A stretch of DNA of 32,229 nucleotides from an uncultured Anaerolineae bacterium (GTDB lineage: Bacteria > Chloroflexota > Anaerolineae > J036 > Brachytrichaceae). The DNA lies in assembly GCA_937927775.1 (NCBI GenBank), contig CALBEF010000081.1, forward strand, positions 1 through 32,229, written 5' to 3'. The stretch's first letter is position 1. Every line of letters begins with the position of its first letter. This document shows positions 1-7,481 of the stretch, piece by piece. Under the pieces are notes generated by a model. The model had not been told where the DNA came from. It was given only the letters and a program-made list of their open reading frames with translations, and did not search any database. The position numbers and the translations under genes are program-made.

Positions 1-229
1 CCGGCTGTGGTGTCTGTGTCGAAGTCGATGCGGGGGAGGGGATTGGGCGCGGGGTCGTTGTGGGGTGGATGATGAACGGCATTCGCGCCACTGCGGTGAG
101 GGTTGGGTCGCGCGCCGCTACGCCATCCTGGGCGCCGTCGCACGCCGATAGCAGCGCCAGCGCGGCGATCAGCGCCAGCAGGGTTGGGGCGCTGAATGGC
201 CGGCTGGGCCGGCGCAGCGCAGGATTCAT
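1..229 (-). CDS. Putative lipoprotein, N-terminal part (cut by window edge)
   Basis: The minus strand is open from an ATG at 229 to the window edge, about 76 codons. Residues 1-12 are basic and polar, 13-29 are hydrophobic, and the segment ends in the lipobox LLSAC with the lipidation cysteine at residue 30. After the cysteine the chain is rich in Thr, Pro and Ser (TTTPRPIPSPAS), as in linkers of exported lipoproteins. This predicts a membrane-anchored surface lipoprotein, a substrate for the Lgt encoded at 11486-10632. The functional domain lies outside the window, so no function can be named. A TATGAT box lies just upstream (253-248, minus), but no convincing -35 accompanies it. Confidence 0.6.
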   Translation of the reverse strand, partial: MNPALRRPSRPFSAPTLLALIAALALLSACDGAQDGVAARDPTLTAVARMPFIIHPTTTPRPIPSPASTSTQTPQP

Positions 230-425
230 ATTGATTCTCACCAGCCCATCATAGCACGGATGTTCTGGTTGCCTGTGACCGGTGTATTTCTCTGTGGGGG
301 CATGTTGCCCGGCGGTCTGCCCGGTAGAGACGTTGCACTGTAACGTCTCTACGCAGCGTTTGCGAAACCGGCCTGCGCCGGCTTTGCGGCATGTGGCGCG
401 CGGATTTATCCCGCGCGATGCGCCC
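230..425. other. Intergenic region with three consecutive hairpins
   Basis: No gene is supported here. Three inverted repeats follow one another: 324-334 with 342-352 (11-bp perfect stem GTAGAGACGTT, 7-nt loop), 368-372 with 377-381 (CCGGC/GCCGG, 4-nt loop) and 397-403 with 411-417 (CGCGCGG/CCGCGCG, 7-nt loop). The cluster lies downstream of the metallophosphoesterase stop at 426 and may end that transcript, but no U-tract is visible. The first stem resembles dispersed intergenic hairpins that I recall from cyanobacterial genomes; that is recollection and was not checked. Confidence 0.55.
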
Positions 426-1052
426 CTACAATTCGATCACGCGCCAGGGGTGCACGTTGATGACGAGCGTGTCCTGCGTTCGTGTTTCGCGCGTCTGCAT
501 GGGAGCGTAGTTGCGGTGCTGGTGCCCGTGCAGCAGGTAACGCGGCCGGGCGACGCGGATCAGCCATTCGTAGGCCAGGAAGCCGGTGTGCGCCAGATCT
601 GCGGCATCGTGGATGCCGAACGGCGGCGCATGAGTGACCAGCACATCCACGCCGCGCTCGCCGCGCAGCAGCGGGCCGATCATCGTCCGCATCAACCACA
701 ACGCGCGCAGCCGCTGGCTGCGCTGGCTGTACTGATATGGCACGTGCGGCTTGTAGCGCAGGCAGCCCTGCAGGCCGGCCAGCGTGATGCCGCCGACACG
801 CCGGCGTTTCAGATCCAGGTCGATCCAGCCTTCCGGCTCTGTCTTGATGACGCCCTCTTCGCCGATCTCGTACAAGTCGTGGTTCCCCCGCACGTAGTAG
901 CTGGGCACGTTGAGCATGGAGGTGACGAACTCCATGTAGTGCATTGGCAGGTCGCCGCAGCTAATGACCACATCCACCCCGGCGCACCGCTCGATGAGCG
1001 CCGGGCTGTAGATCCAGTCAACGACCTCGTCACTGAGGGCCAGCAGCTTCAT
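426..1052 (-). CDS. Metallophosphoesterase, calcineurin-like
   Basis: The 208-residue protein shows most of the binuclear-metal phosphoesterase signature in order: Asp8 in SDEV, GD at 33-34, GNHD at 56-59, His141 in THAPP and GHQH at 176-179. These residues bind two metal ions and the phosphate in phosphodiesterases and phosphatases of this superfamily. The usual first motif is D-x-H, but here it reads D-E-V, so one metal-ligand histidine is missing. There is no signal peptide, so the protein should be cytoplasmic. It is the last gene of a likely ftsY-prfB-phosphoesterase run; 66 bp filled by a heptamer repeat separate it from prfB. The substrate cannot be inferred. Confidence 0.85.
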   Translation of the reverse strand: MKLLALSDEVVDWIYSPALIERCAGVDVVISCGDLPMHYMEFVTSMLNVPSYYVRGNHDLYEIGEEGVIKTEPEGWIDLDLKRRRVGGITLAGLQGCLRYKPHVPYQYSQRSQRLRALWLMRTMIGPLLRGERGVDVLVTHAPPFGIHDAADLAHTGFLAYEWLIRVARPRYLLHGHQHRNYAPMQTRETRTQDTLVINVHPWRVIEL

Positions 1053-1056
1053 GCTT

Positions 1057-1126
1057 CAACTGTCAATTCCCAATCGTCAATCGTCAATCGTCAGTCGTCA
1101 ATTGTCAGTCGTCAATCGTCAGTCGT
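1057..1126. repeat. Heptanucleotide array, CAATCGT family
   Basis: Ten units of 7 bp in perfect register: CAACTGT, CAATTCC, then CAATCGT or CAGTCGT variants with one CAATTGT. The array fills the gap between the metallophosphoesterase start (1052) and the prfB end (1119) and supplies the prfB stop codon and the last codons before it. Confidence 0.9.
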
Positions 1127-2235
1127 CTGCCCGCGTGCCCTTCAGGAAAGCTTCCATGAACGGGTCGAGGTCGCCATCGAGCACGGCGGCGGTGTTGCTG
1201 GTTTCATGGCCGGTGCGCGTGTCCTTCACAAGCTGGTAGGGATGCAGCACATAGTTGCGAATCTGGCTGCCAAAGTTTGCGTCCACAAATCCGCCTTTCA
1301 GCTCGCGCAACTCGGCTTCGCGTTTGCGCTCCTCGATTTCCAGCAGGCGCATCTTCAACACGTGCATGGCCCGCTCGCGGTTCTGGCGCATGCTGCGCTG
1401 GTCCTGGCATTGCACGATCAGGCCGGAGGGCAGGTGGCGGATGCGCACGGCGGTCTCGTTTTTCTGCACGTTTTGCCCGCCGGCGCCCTGCGAGCGAAAA
1501 GTTTCGATCTCCAGGTCGTTCGGGTTGATCTCGATGTCGATCTCGTCGTCCTGCACGTCGGGGTAGACCTCTACGCGGGCGAACGAGGTCTCGCGGGTCG
1601 AGCCGGCGTTGAACGGGGACAGGCGCACCAGCCGGTGAACGCCGCGTTCGCTGCGCAGCAGGCCGAACACGCGCTCGCCCTGGATGGATAGCGTCACGTT
1701 CTTGATGCCGGCTTCCTCGCCGGGCGTGTAGTCGATTTCCGACACTTTGAAGTCGTGCCGCTCTGCCCAGCGCAGATACATGCGATACAACATCTCAGCC
1801 CAGTCCTGGGCGTCGGTTCCGCCGGCGCCTGGTTGAATGGACAGGATGGCGTCGGCATGATCGTACTTGCCGGAGAACATCAACTCCAGCTCGGCCTTGT
1901 CAATCTGGGATTCGACCGCCTCCAGTTCTGCCGCCACTTCGGCGGCGGTGGCGTCGTCGTCCGCCTCTTCGGCCAGGTCGATCAACACACCGATGTCCTG
2001 GAGCCGTTTCTCGATGGCCAGGAACGCATCCACCGAACTGCGGGTTGTCGCCAGTTCACGCATGGTTTTCTGCGCTTGTTCGGGGTCGTTCCAGAAGCCG
2101 GCGCCTTCGCTCAGCCGGGTCAGTTCCTCGATGCGGGCCTGCTTTCCCGCGATGTCAAAGACGCCCCCGCAGGCTGTCGAGCCGCGCGCCGGCGCTCAGC
2201 AGCCTGTCTTTTGATTCGGATAGTTCCACGGTCAT
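1119..2235 (-). CDS. prfB: Peptide chain release factor 2, with programmed +1 frameshift
   Basis: RF2 ends translation at UGA and UAA. The gene starts at ATG 2235 and runs 26 codons to CTT (2160-2158), followed in frame by TGA (2157-2155). Slipping +1 to GAC at 2156 gives a continuous protein of about 371 residues. The slip site CTT-TGA-C is preceded by CGGGGG at exactly the E. coli spacing, so this is the classical autoregulatory frameshift and not a broken gene. After the shift, SPF (206-208, UGA/UAA recognition) and GAGGQ (GGQ 252-254, peptide release) are intact and match E. coli positions. ftsY ends 60 bp upstream, so cotranscription is likely. The C-terminal residues ADD and the stop codon come from the heptamer array at 1057-1126. 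Confidence 0.97.
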
Positions 2236-2295
2236 GGTGTCACTCGCGTTTGTTTTCCTGATGGGCGATTCTGGCAGTCGCCGATGGATCACGGG

Positions 2296-3201
2296 TTACT
2301 CGTCGCCGAACAGGTTGTTCACAAAGCGCCGAGCGTCGAACTCCTCGATGTCGTCGATCTTTTCGCCGGTGCCGATGAACTGGATCGGGATGCCGAGTTC
2401 GCTGACGATGGCAAAGGTCACGCCGCCTTTCGGCGTGCCGTCGAGCTTGGTCAGGATGACGCCGGTGACGCCGACGGCCTCGGTGAATCCTTTGGCCTGT
2501 GAGATGGCGTTCTGCCCGTTGGCGGCGTCGATGACCAGCAGCGTCTGGTGCGGGGCGGCGTGCACCGACTTCTGCATGATGCCGCGCAGCTTTTTCAGCT
2601 CCTGCATCAGGTTGTGTTTGGTGTGCAGCCGGCCGGCGGTGTCCACGATCAACAGGTCGGCCTTGCGGCTGAAGGCGGCCTGGATCGAGTCATACACGAC
2701 GGCGCCGGGGTCGCTGTTGGGATTGCCGGCGATGACGGGCACGCCGGCGCGCTCGCCCCACACCTGCAACTGGTCGATGGCAGCCGCGCGGAACGTGTCT
2801 GCGGCGGCCAGAACAATCTTGCGCCCGTGGCTCAGGTACAACTTGCACAGCTTGGCAATGCTGGTGGTCTTGCCCGATCCGTTGACGCCGACGACCATGA
2901 TGACTTCGAGCAGCCGGGTGGCGGCGTAGGAAACGGGCTGCGGCGCGCCGAGCAGTTTCACCATTTCTTCTTTCAGCGCGTTGCGCAGTCCGGCTGCCAT
3001 CACGATCGCGTCGTTTTTGGCGCGTTGCTTCAGGGCGTCGAGCAGCTTCCCGGTTGTTGCCGCGCCGACATCGGATTGCAGCAGCAGCGATTCAAGGTCA
3101 TCCCAGGTTTCCGGTGTGATGTCGCTCTGGCCCAGCACCGATTGGAGCCGGCCGACCAGCGTGTTGCGGGTGCGGGCAAGTGTTTCGCGCAGAGATGGCA
3201 T
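2296..3201 (-). CDS. ftsY: Signal recognition particle receptor FtsY
   Basis: FtsY is the GTPase that docks SRP-ribosome complexes at the membrane. The 301-residue form has the helical N domain (about 1-95) and the NG GTPase domain: GVNGSGKT (105-112), [10 protein letters not shown] (135-144), DTAGR (187-191) and [10 protein letters not shown] (251-260). I chose ATG 3201 (MPSLRETL) because the open frame further upstream has no family resemblance. The acidic A domain of enterobacterial FtsY is absent, which is usual outside Proteobacteria. No clear Shine-Dalgarno precedes this start. It is the first gene of the probable ftsY-prfB-phosphoesterase unit. Confidence 0.96.
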   Translation of the reverse strand: MPSLRETLARTRNTLVGRLQSVLGQSDITPETWDDLESLLLQSDVGAATTGKLLDALKQRAKNDAIVMAAGLRNALKEEMVKLLGAPQPVSYAATRLLEVIMVVGVNGSGKTTSIAKLCKLYLSHGRKIVLAAADTFRAAAIDQLQVWGERAGVPVIAGNPNSDPGAVVYDSIQAAFSRKADLLIVDTAGRLHTKHNLMQELKKLRGIMQKSVHAAPHQTLLVIDAANGQNAISQAKGFTEAVGVTGVILTKLDGTPKGGVTFAIVSELGIPIQFIGTGEKIDDIEEFDARRFVNNLFGDE

Positions 3202-3274
3202 GGCAGTTTCGTTCTGATCTATGCTGGCGTTGCTGCCTGCGGGCCGGCATGGGGCCGGGGAGCGCAAGCGCCCT

Positions 3275-3283
3275 AATATACCA
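3275..3283 (-). promoter_or_regulatory. Possible extended -10 promoter for ftsY
   Basis: On the minus strand the sequence reads TGG-TATATT, an extended -10 element about 75 nt before the ftsY ATG. The best -35 candidate (CCGACA, 19-bp spacer) is weak. Confidence 0.3.
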
Positions 3284-3347
3284 CCGTGCCTTGTGTGATT
3301 GTCGGGGGTCGGGGAAGCTGGGGCTTGCCCATGCGGGATGTGTGAGA

Positions 3348-3356
3348 TGGTACACT
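3348..3356 (+). promoter_or_regulatory. Possible extended -10 promoter for the antitoxin-PIN chimera
   Basis: TGG-TACACT lies 35 nt before the ATG at 3392. No -35 with a normal spacer is visible; TTGCCC is 20 bp away. Confidence 0.3.
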
Positions 3357-3391
3357 CGGTATGACAGATCTGCGCTCGATGGAGAAAACGT

Positions 3392-3721
3392 ATGGAGACG
3401 GTAACCATTTCGCCAAAATATCAGGTCGTTCTTCCCAAAACAGCCCGCACAGTGCTCGGTTTGAAAGTGGGGCAGAAGATGATTGTCTTTGCCTATGACA
3501 GCCGGGTTGTTCTGGTGCCTGAACGACCGATCCGCGAGGCGCGCGGCTCGCTCAAAAGCAAAGACACAACCATTGAGCGCGAGTCCGTGCAGCACCATCT
3601 GCCGATGGCTGACAGTCTGATTCTGGCGACAGCGCGCGAGCATGGCGCAGTGTTGTGGACACAGGATGAGCACTTCGAGCGTCTGGAAGACGTGAAATAT
3701 TTCGCGAAACGACGAGTCTGA
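3392..3721 (+). CDS. AbrB/MazE-type antitoxin N-terminus fused to PIN (VapC) toxin C-terminus
   Basis: The protein has 109 residues, with a GGAG ribosome site 9 nt before its ATG. Residues 1-40 (VTISPKYQVVLPKTARTVLGLKVGQKM) form the swapped-hairpin AbrB/SpoVT DNA-binding fold. Residues 47-63 (IREARGSLKSKDTTIER) match the toxin-binding tail seen in VapB-like antitoxins. From about residue 66 (HHLPMADSLILATAREHGA) to the end it matches the last third of a PIN-domain VapC ribonuclease, including Asp74 and Asp92. The first PIN aspartate and the middle of the toxin are missing. The likeliest history is an in-frame deletion in an adjacent antitoxin-toxin pair. DNA binding may survive; nuclease activity should not. 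Confidence 0.75.
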   Translation: METVTISPKYQVVLPKTARTVLGLKVGQKMIVFAYDSRVVLVPERPIREARGSLKSKDTTIERESVQHHLPMADSLILATAREHGAVLWTQDEHFERLEDVKYFAKRRV

Positions 3722-3779
3722 CGCGTCCTCATTTGCCGGTGCCGGCGATGTGGAAGCGGAAATGCGCGGCCCGGCCTCG

Positions 3780-4535
3780 CTACCCCCTGATATAGCGTTG
3801 CAGAAACTGCTGGGTGCGCGGGTCGCGCGGCGTGGTGAAAATCTCCTCCGGCGGGCCTTCCTCAACGAACACGCCATCCTCCATGAAGATCACCCGGTCT
3901 GCGGCGTCGCGGGCAAAACTCATCTCGTGCGTCACCACCAGCATCGTCATGCCGTCGTTGGCCAGGTCTTCCATCACCCTGACCACTTCGCCGATCAACT
4001 CCGGGTCCAGCGCCGAAGTCGGTTCGTCGAACAGCATCACCTTTGGCTCCATGGCCAGCGCGCGCGCAATGGCGACGCGCTGCTTCTGCCCGCCGGACAG
4101 CCGTGAGGGATACTCATCGCGCTTGTCGATCAGGCCGACCTTGCGCAGGAAGCTCTCGCCGATCTGAACGGCCCGCGGCCTGGGGATGCGCCTGACCACC
4201 AGCAACCCTTCGATCACGTTGTCGATCGCGCTCTTGTGCGGGAAGAGGTTGAAGTCCTGGAACACCATGCCGGTGCGCAGACGAATGTCGCGGATGCGTT
4301 GCCGGCGCACCCTGGCGTCCAGCTCCGGCGTTACCACAATGCCGTCTACCTCCACCGCGCCGGCGTCCGGCTCTTCGAGAAAGTTGATCGAGCGCAACAG
4401 CGTGCTCTTGCCGCTGCCGCTGCGCCCGATCAGGCAGATCACCTCGCGCGGTTGCACGGCCAGCGACACGCCTTTCAACACATGCAGCGCGTCGAATCGT
4501 TTATGAAGATCGGTGAGGCGGACGATCGGGTCCAT
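3780..4535 (-). CDS. Polar amino-acid ABC transporter, ATP-binding protein (GlnQ-like)
   Basis: This is the ATPase that energises the importer encoded upstream. In 251 residues it has Walker [10 protein letters not shown] (37-45), the Q-loop in [10 protein letters not shown], signature LSGGQ (146-150), Walker B VMLFDE with catalytic Glu171, and the H-loop in VVTHEMSFA. Length and motifs fit the GlnQ/HisP family. I chose ATG 4535 (MDPIVRL). The frame stays open further upstream only because it reads through a heptamer array, giving a meaningless repeated SSIVN(R/H)Q peptide. No Shine-Dalgarno precedes the chosen start. The gene is the third of the unit, 140 bp after the permease. Confidence 0.93.
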   Translation of the reverse strand: MDPIVRLTDLHKRFDALHVLKGVSLAVQPREVICLIGRSGSGKSTLLRSINFLEEPDAGAVEVDGIVVTPELDARVRRQRIRDIRLRTGMVFQDFNLFPHKSAIDNVIEGLLVVRRIPRPRAVQIGESFLRKVGLIDKRDEYPSRLSGGQKQRVAIARALAMEPKVMLFDEPTSALDPELIGEVVRVMEDLANDGMTMLVVTHEMSFARDAADRVIFMEDGVFVEEGPPEEIFTTPRDPRTQQFLQRYIRG

Positions 4536-4536
4536 T

Positions 4537-4664
4537 GGCAATTGACGATTTGCGATTGACGATTGATGATTGACGATTGAGGATTGATGATTGAGGATTG
4601 ACGATTGACGATTGATGATTGGCGATTGACTCGTTGAGCGGATTCCATCCGTCAATCGTCAATT
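4537..4664. repeat. Heptanucleotide array GA(C/T/G)GATT with an inverted copy
   Basis: Thirteen 7-bp units run from 4537 to 4627 (GGCAATT, GACGATT, TGCGATT, then GACGATT, GATGATT or GAGGATT variants). They are the reverse-complement orientation of the CAATCGT family. Two units in the opposite direction follow at 4651-4664, so 4621-4630 can pair with 4651-4660 in a 10-bp stem with one G-T pair and a 20-nt loop. The array fills the gap between permease and ATPase genes inside the importer operon. Confidence 0.9.
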
Positions 4665-4675
4665 GAACCAATCCG

Positions 4676-5605
4676 TTACCGGTCGCTGCGGGCCAGGCGT
4701 TTTTCGATCTGGGATTGAACGGTCTGCAACACGATGGTCATGATCCAGTAGAACGCGGCGGCGATCAGAAGCGTCTCCATCGAGCGGAAGTTCTGCACGC
4801 CGACTTTCTGTGACCGCCACAGCAGTTCCTGCACGCCAATGACCGACACCAGCGCGGAGTCCTTGGTCATGGCAATGAAGTCGTTGCCGATGGGCGGGAT
4901 GACAACGCGCACGGCCTGCGGCAGCACGATGCGCCACATCGTCTGCCCCGGCGTCATGCCCAGCGCCGTGGCCGCCTCGACCTGCCCGCGCCCGACTGAC
5001 TGGATGCCGGCCCGAAAGACCTCGGTCATATATGCGCCGTAGTTGATGCCCAGCGCCAGGATGCCGGTCGGCAACGCCGGCAGCACCAGCAGGCTGCTGA
5101 TAAATGGGAACTGCTGCTCGAAGCCCGGAAACAGCCGGTTTAATTGCTGATTGATCTGCGGCAGCCCGAAGAACAGGATGAAGATCTGGATCAACAGCGG
5201 CGTGCCGCGCACCAGCGACACGTAAAAGGTGGCCAGTCCATAGGCGAGCGGATTTTTGGACAGCCGGCCCAGCGCGCCCAGGAACGCCAGCAGGATGGCC
5301 AGCAGGATCGACGCCAGCGAAATGTAGAGCGTGGCCACGATGCCCACCGTCCAGGCGTCGGGGTTGCCGGCGCCATACACGATGAACGCCCACCACTCGC
5401 CGATGAATCCGAGGTCGAGCCGGATCAGCGACAGGAAGGCAATGATGCAGGCAAAGATGGCTGCCCAGACGAGGGCAATCCTGTATCGGAAGGGTATCCC
5501 TGCCCGGGCGCGCGATTGCGGCATGGGAGATGGCCGGGGCTGGCCGGCAGCCGGGGAACGTGGCGCTTGCATGACGCAGGTGGCGGGGGGCGACGCAGCG
5601 CGCAT
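4676..5605 (-). CDS. Polar amino-acid ABC transporter, permease
   Basis: This membrane subunit has the HisM/GlnP fold: a hydrophobic N-terminal helix, a block of further helices, and the cytoplasmic EAA loop (EAATALGMTPGQTMWRIVLP) that docks the ATPase. The chain ends QIEKRLARSDR. The longest frame starts at ATG 5605 (309 residues), 33 bp after the binding-protein gene. The first ~27 residues are Pro/Ala-rich and unlike the family, so ATG 5524 (MPQSRARAG, 282 residues) is an equally credible start. Neither has a clear ribosome site. The substrate is probably a polar or charged amino acid, from family resemblance only. Confidence 0.92.
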   Translation of the reverse strand: MRAASPPATCVMQAPRSPAAGQPRPSPMPQSRARAGIPFRYRIALVWAAIFACIIAFLSLIRLDLGFIGEWWAFIVYGAGNPDAWTVGIVATLYISLASILLAILLAFLGALGRLSKNPLAYGLATFYVSLVRGTPLLIQIFILFFGLPQINQQLNRLFPGFEQQFPFISSLLVLPALPTGILALGINYGAYMTEVFRAGIQSVGRGQVEAATALGMTPGQTMWRIVLPQAVRVVIPPIGNDFIAMTKDSALVSVIGVQELLWRSQKVGVQNFRSMETLLIAAAFYWIMTIVLQTVQSQIEKRLARSDR

Positions 5606-5638
5606 CGCCCCGGCGGGTCGCTGAAAGTCGATGGCTGC

Positions 5639-6523
5639 TTACTGTTTCTTCGTCACATCCAGCCCGTCGAAATACTTGATGGACAACTGCGACAGTGTGC
5701 CGTCGGCGTGCATCTCATTGACGATGCGGGTCAGCTCGGCCAGAAACTTTGCGTTGGGCGCGGCGGCCTTGTCGATGCTGATGGCCAGCTCCTCGTAGTA
5801 CACCGGCTTGTCCAGAAACTCAACCGGCACGCCCTTCTTCCTGCCGTCGTTGATCACACTGGCGCTGGTCAATACAGCGTCGAAGTCTTTGCGCCCGGCC
5901 TGGATGGACTGGATGCAATCCTGATCGGTTTTGACCGGGGCGATCCTGACGCCCTGCGGCGGCGGCATCTCCACCGGAATATCGAGCTTGCCGTTCAGGT
6001 AGGTCTCGTACGTGGTGGACTCGGCCACGCACACCGTCCGGCCGGCCAGGTCATTCACTGTCCTGATCTCAGCTTTCAGATCGGCTCGAATGCCAAACTG
6101 CGTGACCGAGAAGTAATACGGCGGGGTGAAGTCAAGCACTTTGCGCCGCTCCGGTGTGGGCGTCATGCTGCCGATGCTGACATCCCAGCGTCCGGCCCAG
6201 TTGCCGGCGGTAATGGCGCTCCAGTCCGGCGTGATGAACTCGACCTGCACGCCGAGCCGTTTGGCGACCTCGCGGGCGGTGTCGATGTCGAAGCCGGTCC
6301 ATTCCTTTGTCTGCTCATCGAAGTAGCTCTGCGGCGCGTAGTTGGCGTCGGTGCTGACGCGCAGCACGCCGCGCTCTTTCACAGCGTCGAGCCAGTCTTT
6401 CTGGCTGGCAGCCGGCTGTTCTGCCGCCGGCGCGGCAGTAGGCGCCGGCGCCGCGCATGCGCTTGCGAGCGCAGCGGCGAGCAACACGAGCGACCACAAC
6501 ACGGATCTGCGTTTGAGTTGCAT
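5639..6523 (-). CDS. Amino-acid ABC transporter substrate-binding lipoprotein
   Basis: The 294-residue protein has a lipoprotein signal (basic start, hydrophobic core, lipobox LASAC with Cys23) and an Ala/Pro linker. It then shows the family-3 solute-binding fold: GVLRVSTDANYAPQSYFDE, WTGFDIDTAREVAKRLGVQVEF, and FTPPYYFSVTQFGIR. It should be anchored outside the membrane and hand amino acids to the permease. A strong GAGGAGAGGAG ribosome site lies just before the ATG, and a consensus promoter is at 6623-6596. It is the first gene of the three-gene importer. Confidence 0.94.
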   Translation of the reverse strand: MQLKRRSVLWSLVLLAAALASACAAPAPTAAPAAEQPAASQKDWLDAVKERGVLRVSTDANYAPQSYFDEQTKEWTGFDIDTAREVAKRLGVQVEFITPDWSAITAGNWAGRWDVSIGSMTPTPERRKVLDFTPPYYFSVTQFGIRADLKAEIRTVNDLAGRTVCVAESTTYETYLNGKLDIPVEMPPPQGVRIAPVKTDQDCIQSIQAGRKDFDAVLTSASVINDGRKKGVPVEFLDKPVYYEELAISIDKAAAPNAKFLAELTRIVNEMHADGTLSQLSIKYFDGLDVTKKQ

Positions 6524-6595
6524 GATTCTCCTCTCCTCAGGAAGTCCTGGGCGCTCTGTAGGACTGTCACAGCAGGCTGGCCCGGGCTGGGCCGC

Positions 6596-6623
6596 ATTGT
6601 AGGACGTATGAGCCGCTTGTCAA
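6596..6623 (-). promoter_or_regulatory. Sigma70-type promoter of the amino-acid importer
   Basis: On the minus strand the sequence reads TTGACA (6623-6618), a 16-bp spacer, then TACAAT (6601-6596). The predicted start is about 65 nt before the binding-protein ATG. The -35 box lies 4-9 bp from the edge of the heptamer array at 6627. Confidence 0.7.
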
Positions 6624-6626
6624 TGA

Positions 6627-6710
6627 GAGACGACAGACGACAGACGACGGATGACAGACAACAGATGACAGATGACAGATGACAGACGACAGATCACAGA
6701 GCACAGATCA
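6627..6710. repeat. Heptanucleotide array, CAGATGA family
   Basis: Twelve 7-bp units: GAGACGA, CAGACGA twice, CGGATGA, CAGACAA, CAGATGA three times, CAGACGA, CAGATCA, CAGAGCA, CAGATCA. It abuts the importer promoter. With the next array it fills most of the 307-bp gap between the importer and the HAD phosphatase (6524-6830), where no gene is present. Confidence 0.92.
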
Positions 6711-6720
6711 CGCCTGGCGA

Positions 6721-6818
6721 AACACGCAACACGCAATACGCAATACGCAACACGCAATACGCAACACGCAACACGCAACACGCAACACGCAACACGCAAT
6801 ACGCAATACGAAACACGC
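6721..6818. repeat. Heptanucleotide array, AACACGC/AATACGC family
   Basis: Fourteen uninterrupted 7-bp units, all AACACGC or AATACGC except one AATACGA. It ends 12 bp before the stop codon of the HAD phosphatase gene (6831). It is separated by only 10 bp from the unrelated CAGATGA array. Confidence 0.95.
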
Positions 6819-6830
6819 CCCGGCCCTGGA

Positions 6831-7478
6831 TCAATAGAACTGCTCGATCGGCCAGCCGCGCTGTTGGGCCAGCCGGCGCAGGCGCAAGTCCGGGTTCACG
6901 GCCACCGGCTTTCCCACGACTTCCATGAAGCTGCGATCCGAGTACGAGTCGGTGTAGAAAGTGCACTCTGCCAGCGGCGTGTTGTGCTGTCTGGCGATCT
7001 GTTCGCCCCAGTAGCGTTTGCCTTCTGCGTAGCACGGCGGTCCGACAATGCCGCCGGTGAAGCGATTGTTCACAACTTCCAGTTCGGTGCTGCGGTAGGG
7101 AATGCCCAGATGTCGAGCGACCGGCTCCACGGCGAACTGCGTCGAGGCCGAAAGGAGATACACCACATCCCCGCGCTGCTGATGTTCGCGCAGCCGGGCC
7201 ACGGCGCGCGGCGCGATATGGCGCTTGAGATCGTCCATGAACCATTGCTCGCACAAGGCTCTGGTTGCTGCGGCATCGCCGCCGCGCACACTACGGCTCA
7301 TGCGCGCCATGGCGCGCGGAAAGTCCAGCACGCCCAGCGAGTATTCGGCGCTGATCAGGAACACATTAACCGTCTCGCGCAGGCTGATACGCTGCCGGCG
7401 CCACAGGTATTGCACATAGTTCATGCCGCTGCTCACCGAGAGCAGGGTCTTGTCCATGTCGAAGAACGCGATGCCCAT
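6831..7478 (-). CDS. HAD-IB family phosphatase (SerB-like)
   Basis: The 215-residue protein starts with the HAD nucleophile motif FDMDKTLL (Asp7, Asp9), has a helical cap region, motif II in VVYLLSAST, and the late acidic motif in YTDSYSDRSFME. This is the HAD-IB layout of phosphoserine phosphatase-like enzymes and related phospholipid phosphatases; the substrate cannot be told. Its ATG lies 3 bp after the stop of the PIG-L deacetylase gene, so the two are almost certainly cotranscribed. Confidence 0.88.
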   Translation of the reverse strand: MGIAFFDMDKTLLSVSSGMNYVQYLWRRQRISLRETVNVFLISAEYSLGVLDFPRAMARMSRSVRGGDAAATRALCEQWFMDDLKRHIAPRAVARLREHQQRGDVVYLLSASTQFAVEPVARHLGIPYRSTELEVVNNRFTGGIVGPPCYAEGKRYWGEQIARQHNTPLAECTFYTDSYSDRSFMEVVGKPVAVNPDLRLRRLAQQRGWPIEQFY

Positions 7479-7481
7479 GTC

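Noticed and set aside
282-1691. Long plus-strand open frame (469 codons) opposite the metallophosphoesterase and prfB
   Set aside because: It is antisense to two genes with full motif support, resembles no family, and is kept open by high GC content and a stop-free heptamer array.
2155-2157. In-frame TGA suggesting a broken prfB
   Set aside because: It sits in the conserved CTT-TGA-C slip site with the stimulating G-rich stretch, the standard RF2 control.
4536-4655. N-terminal extension of the importer ATPase with SSIVNHQ-type repeats
   Set aside because: It is only the translation of a heptamer array that has no stops in this orientation; the ATPase fold starts at MDPIV.
6627-6818. CRISPR array
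   Set aside because: The repeats are 7 bp in direct tandem with no spacers, and no cas genes are present.
6524-6830. Small gene in the 307-bp gap encoding repeated NTQHATR peptides
   Set aside because: The peptide repeat is the translation of the AACACGC array; there is no ribosome site or conserved sequence.
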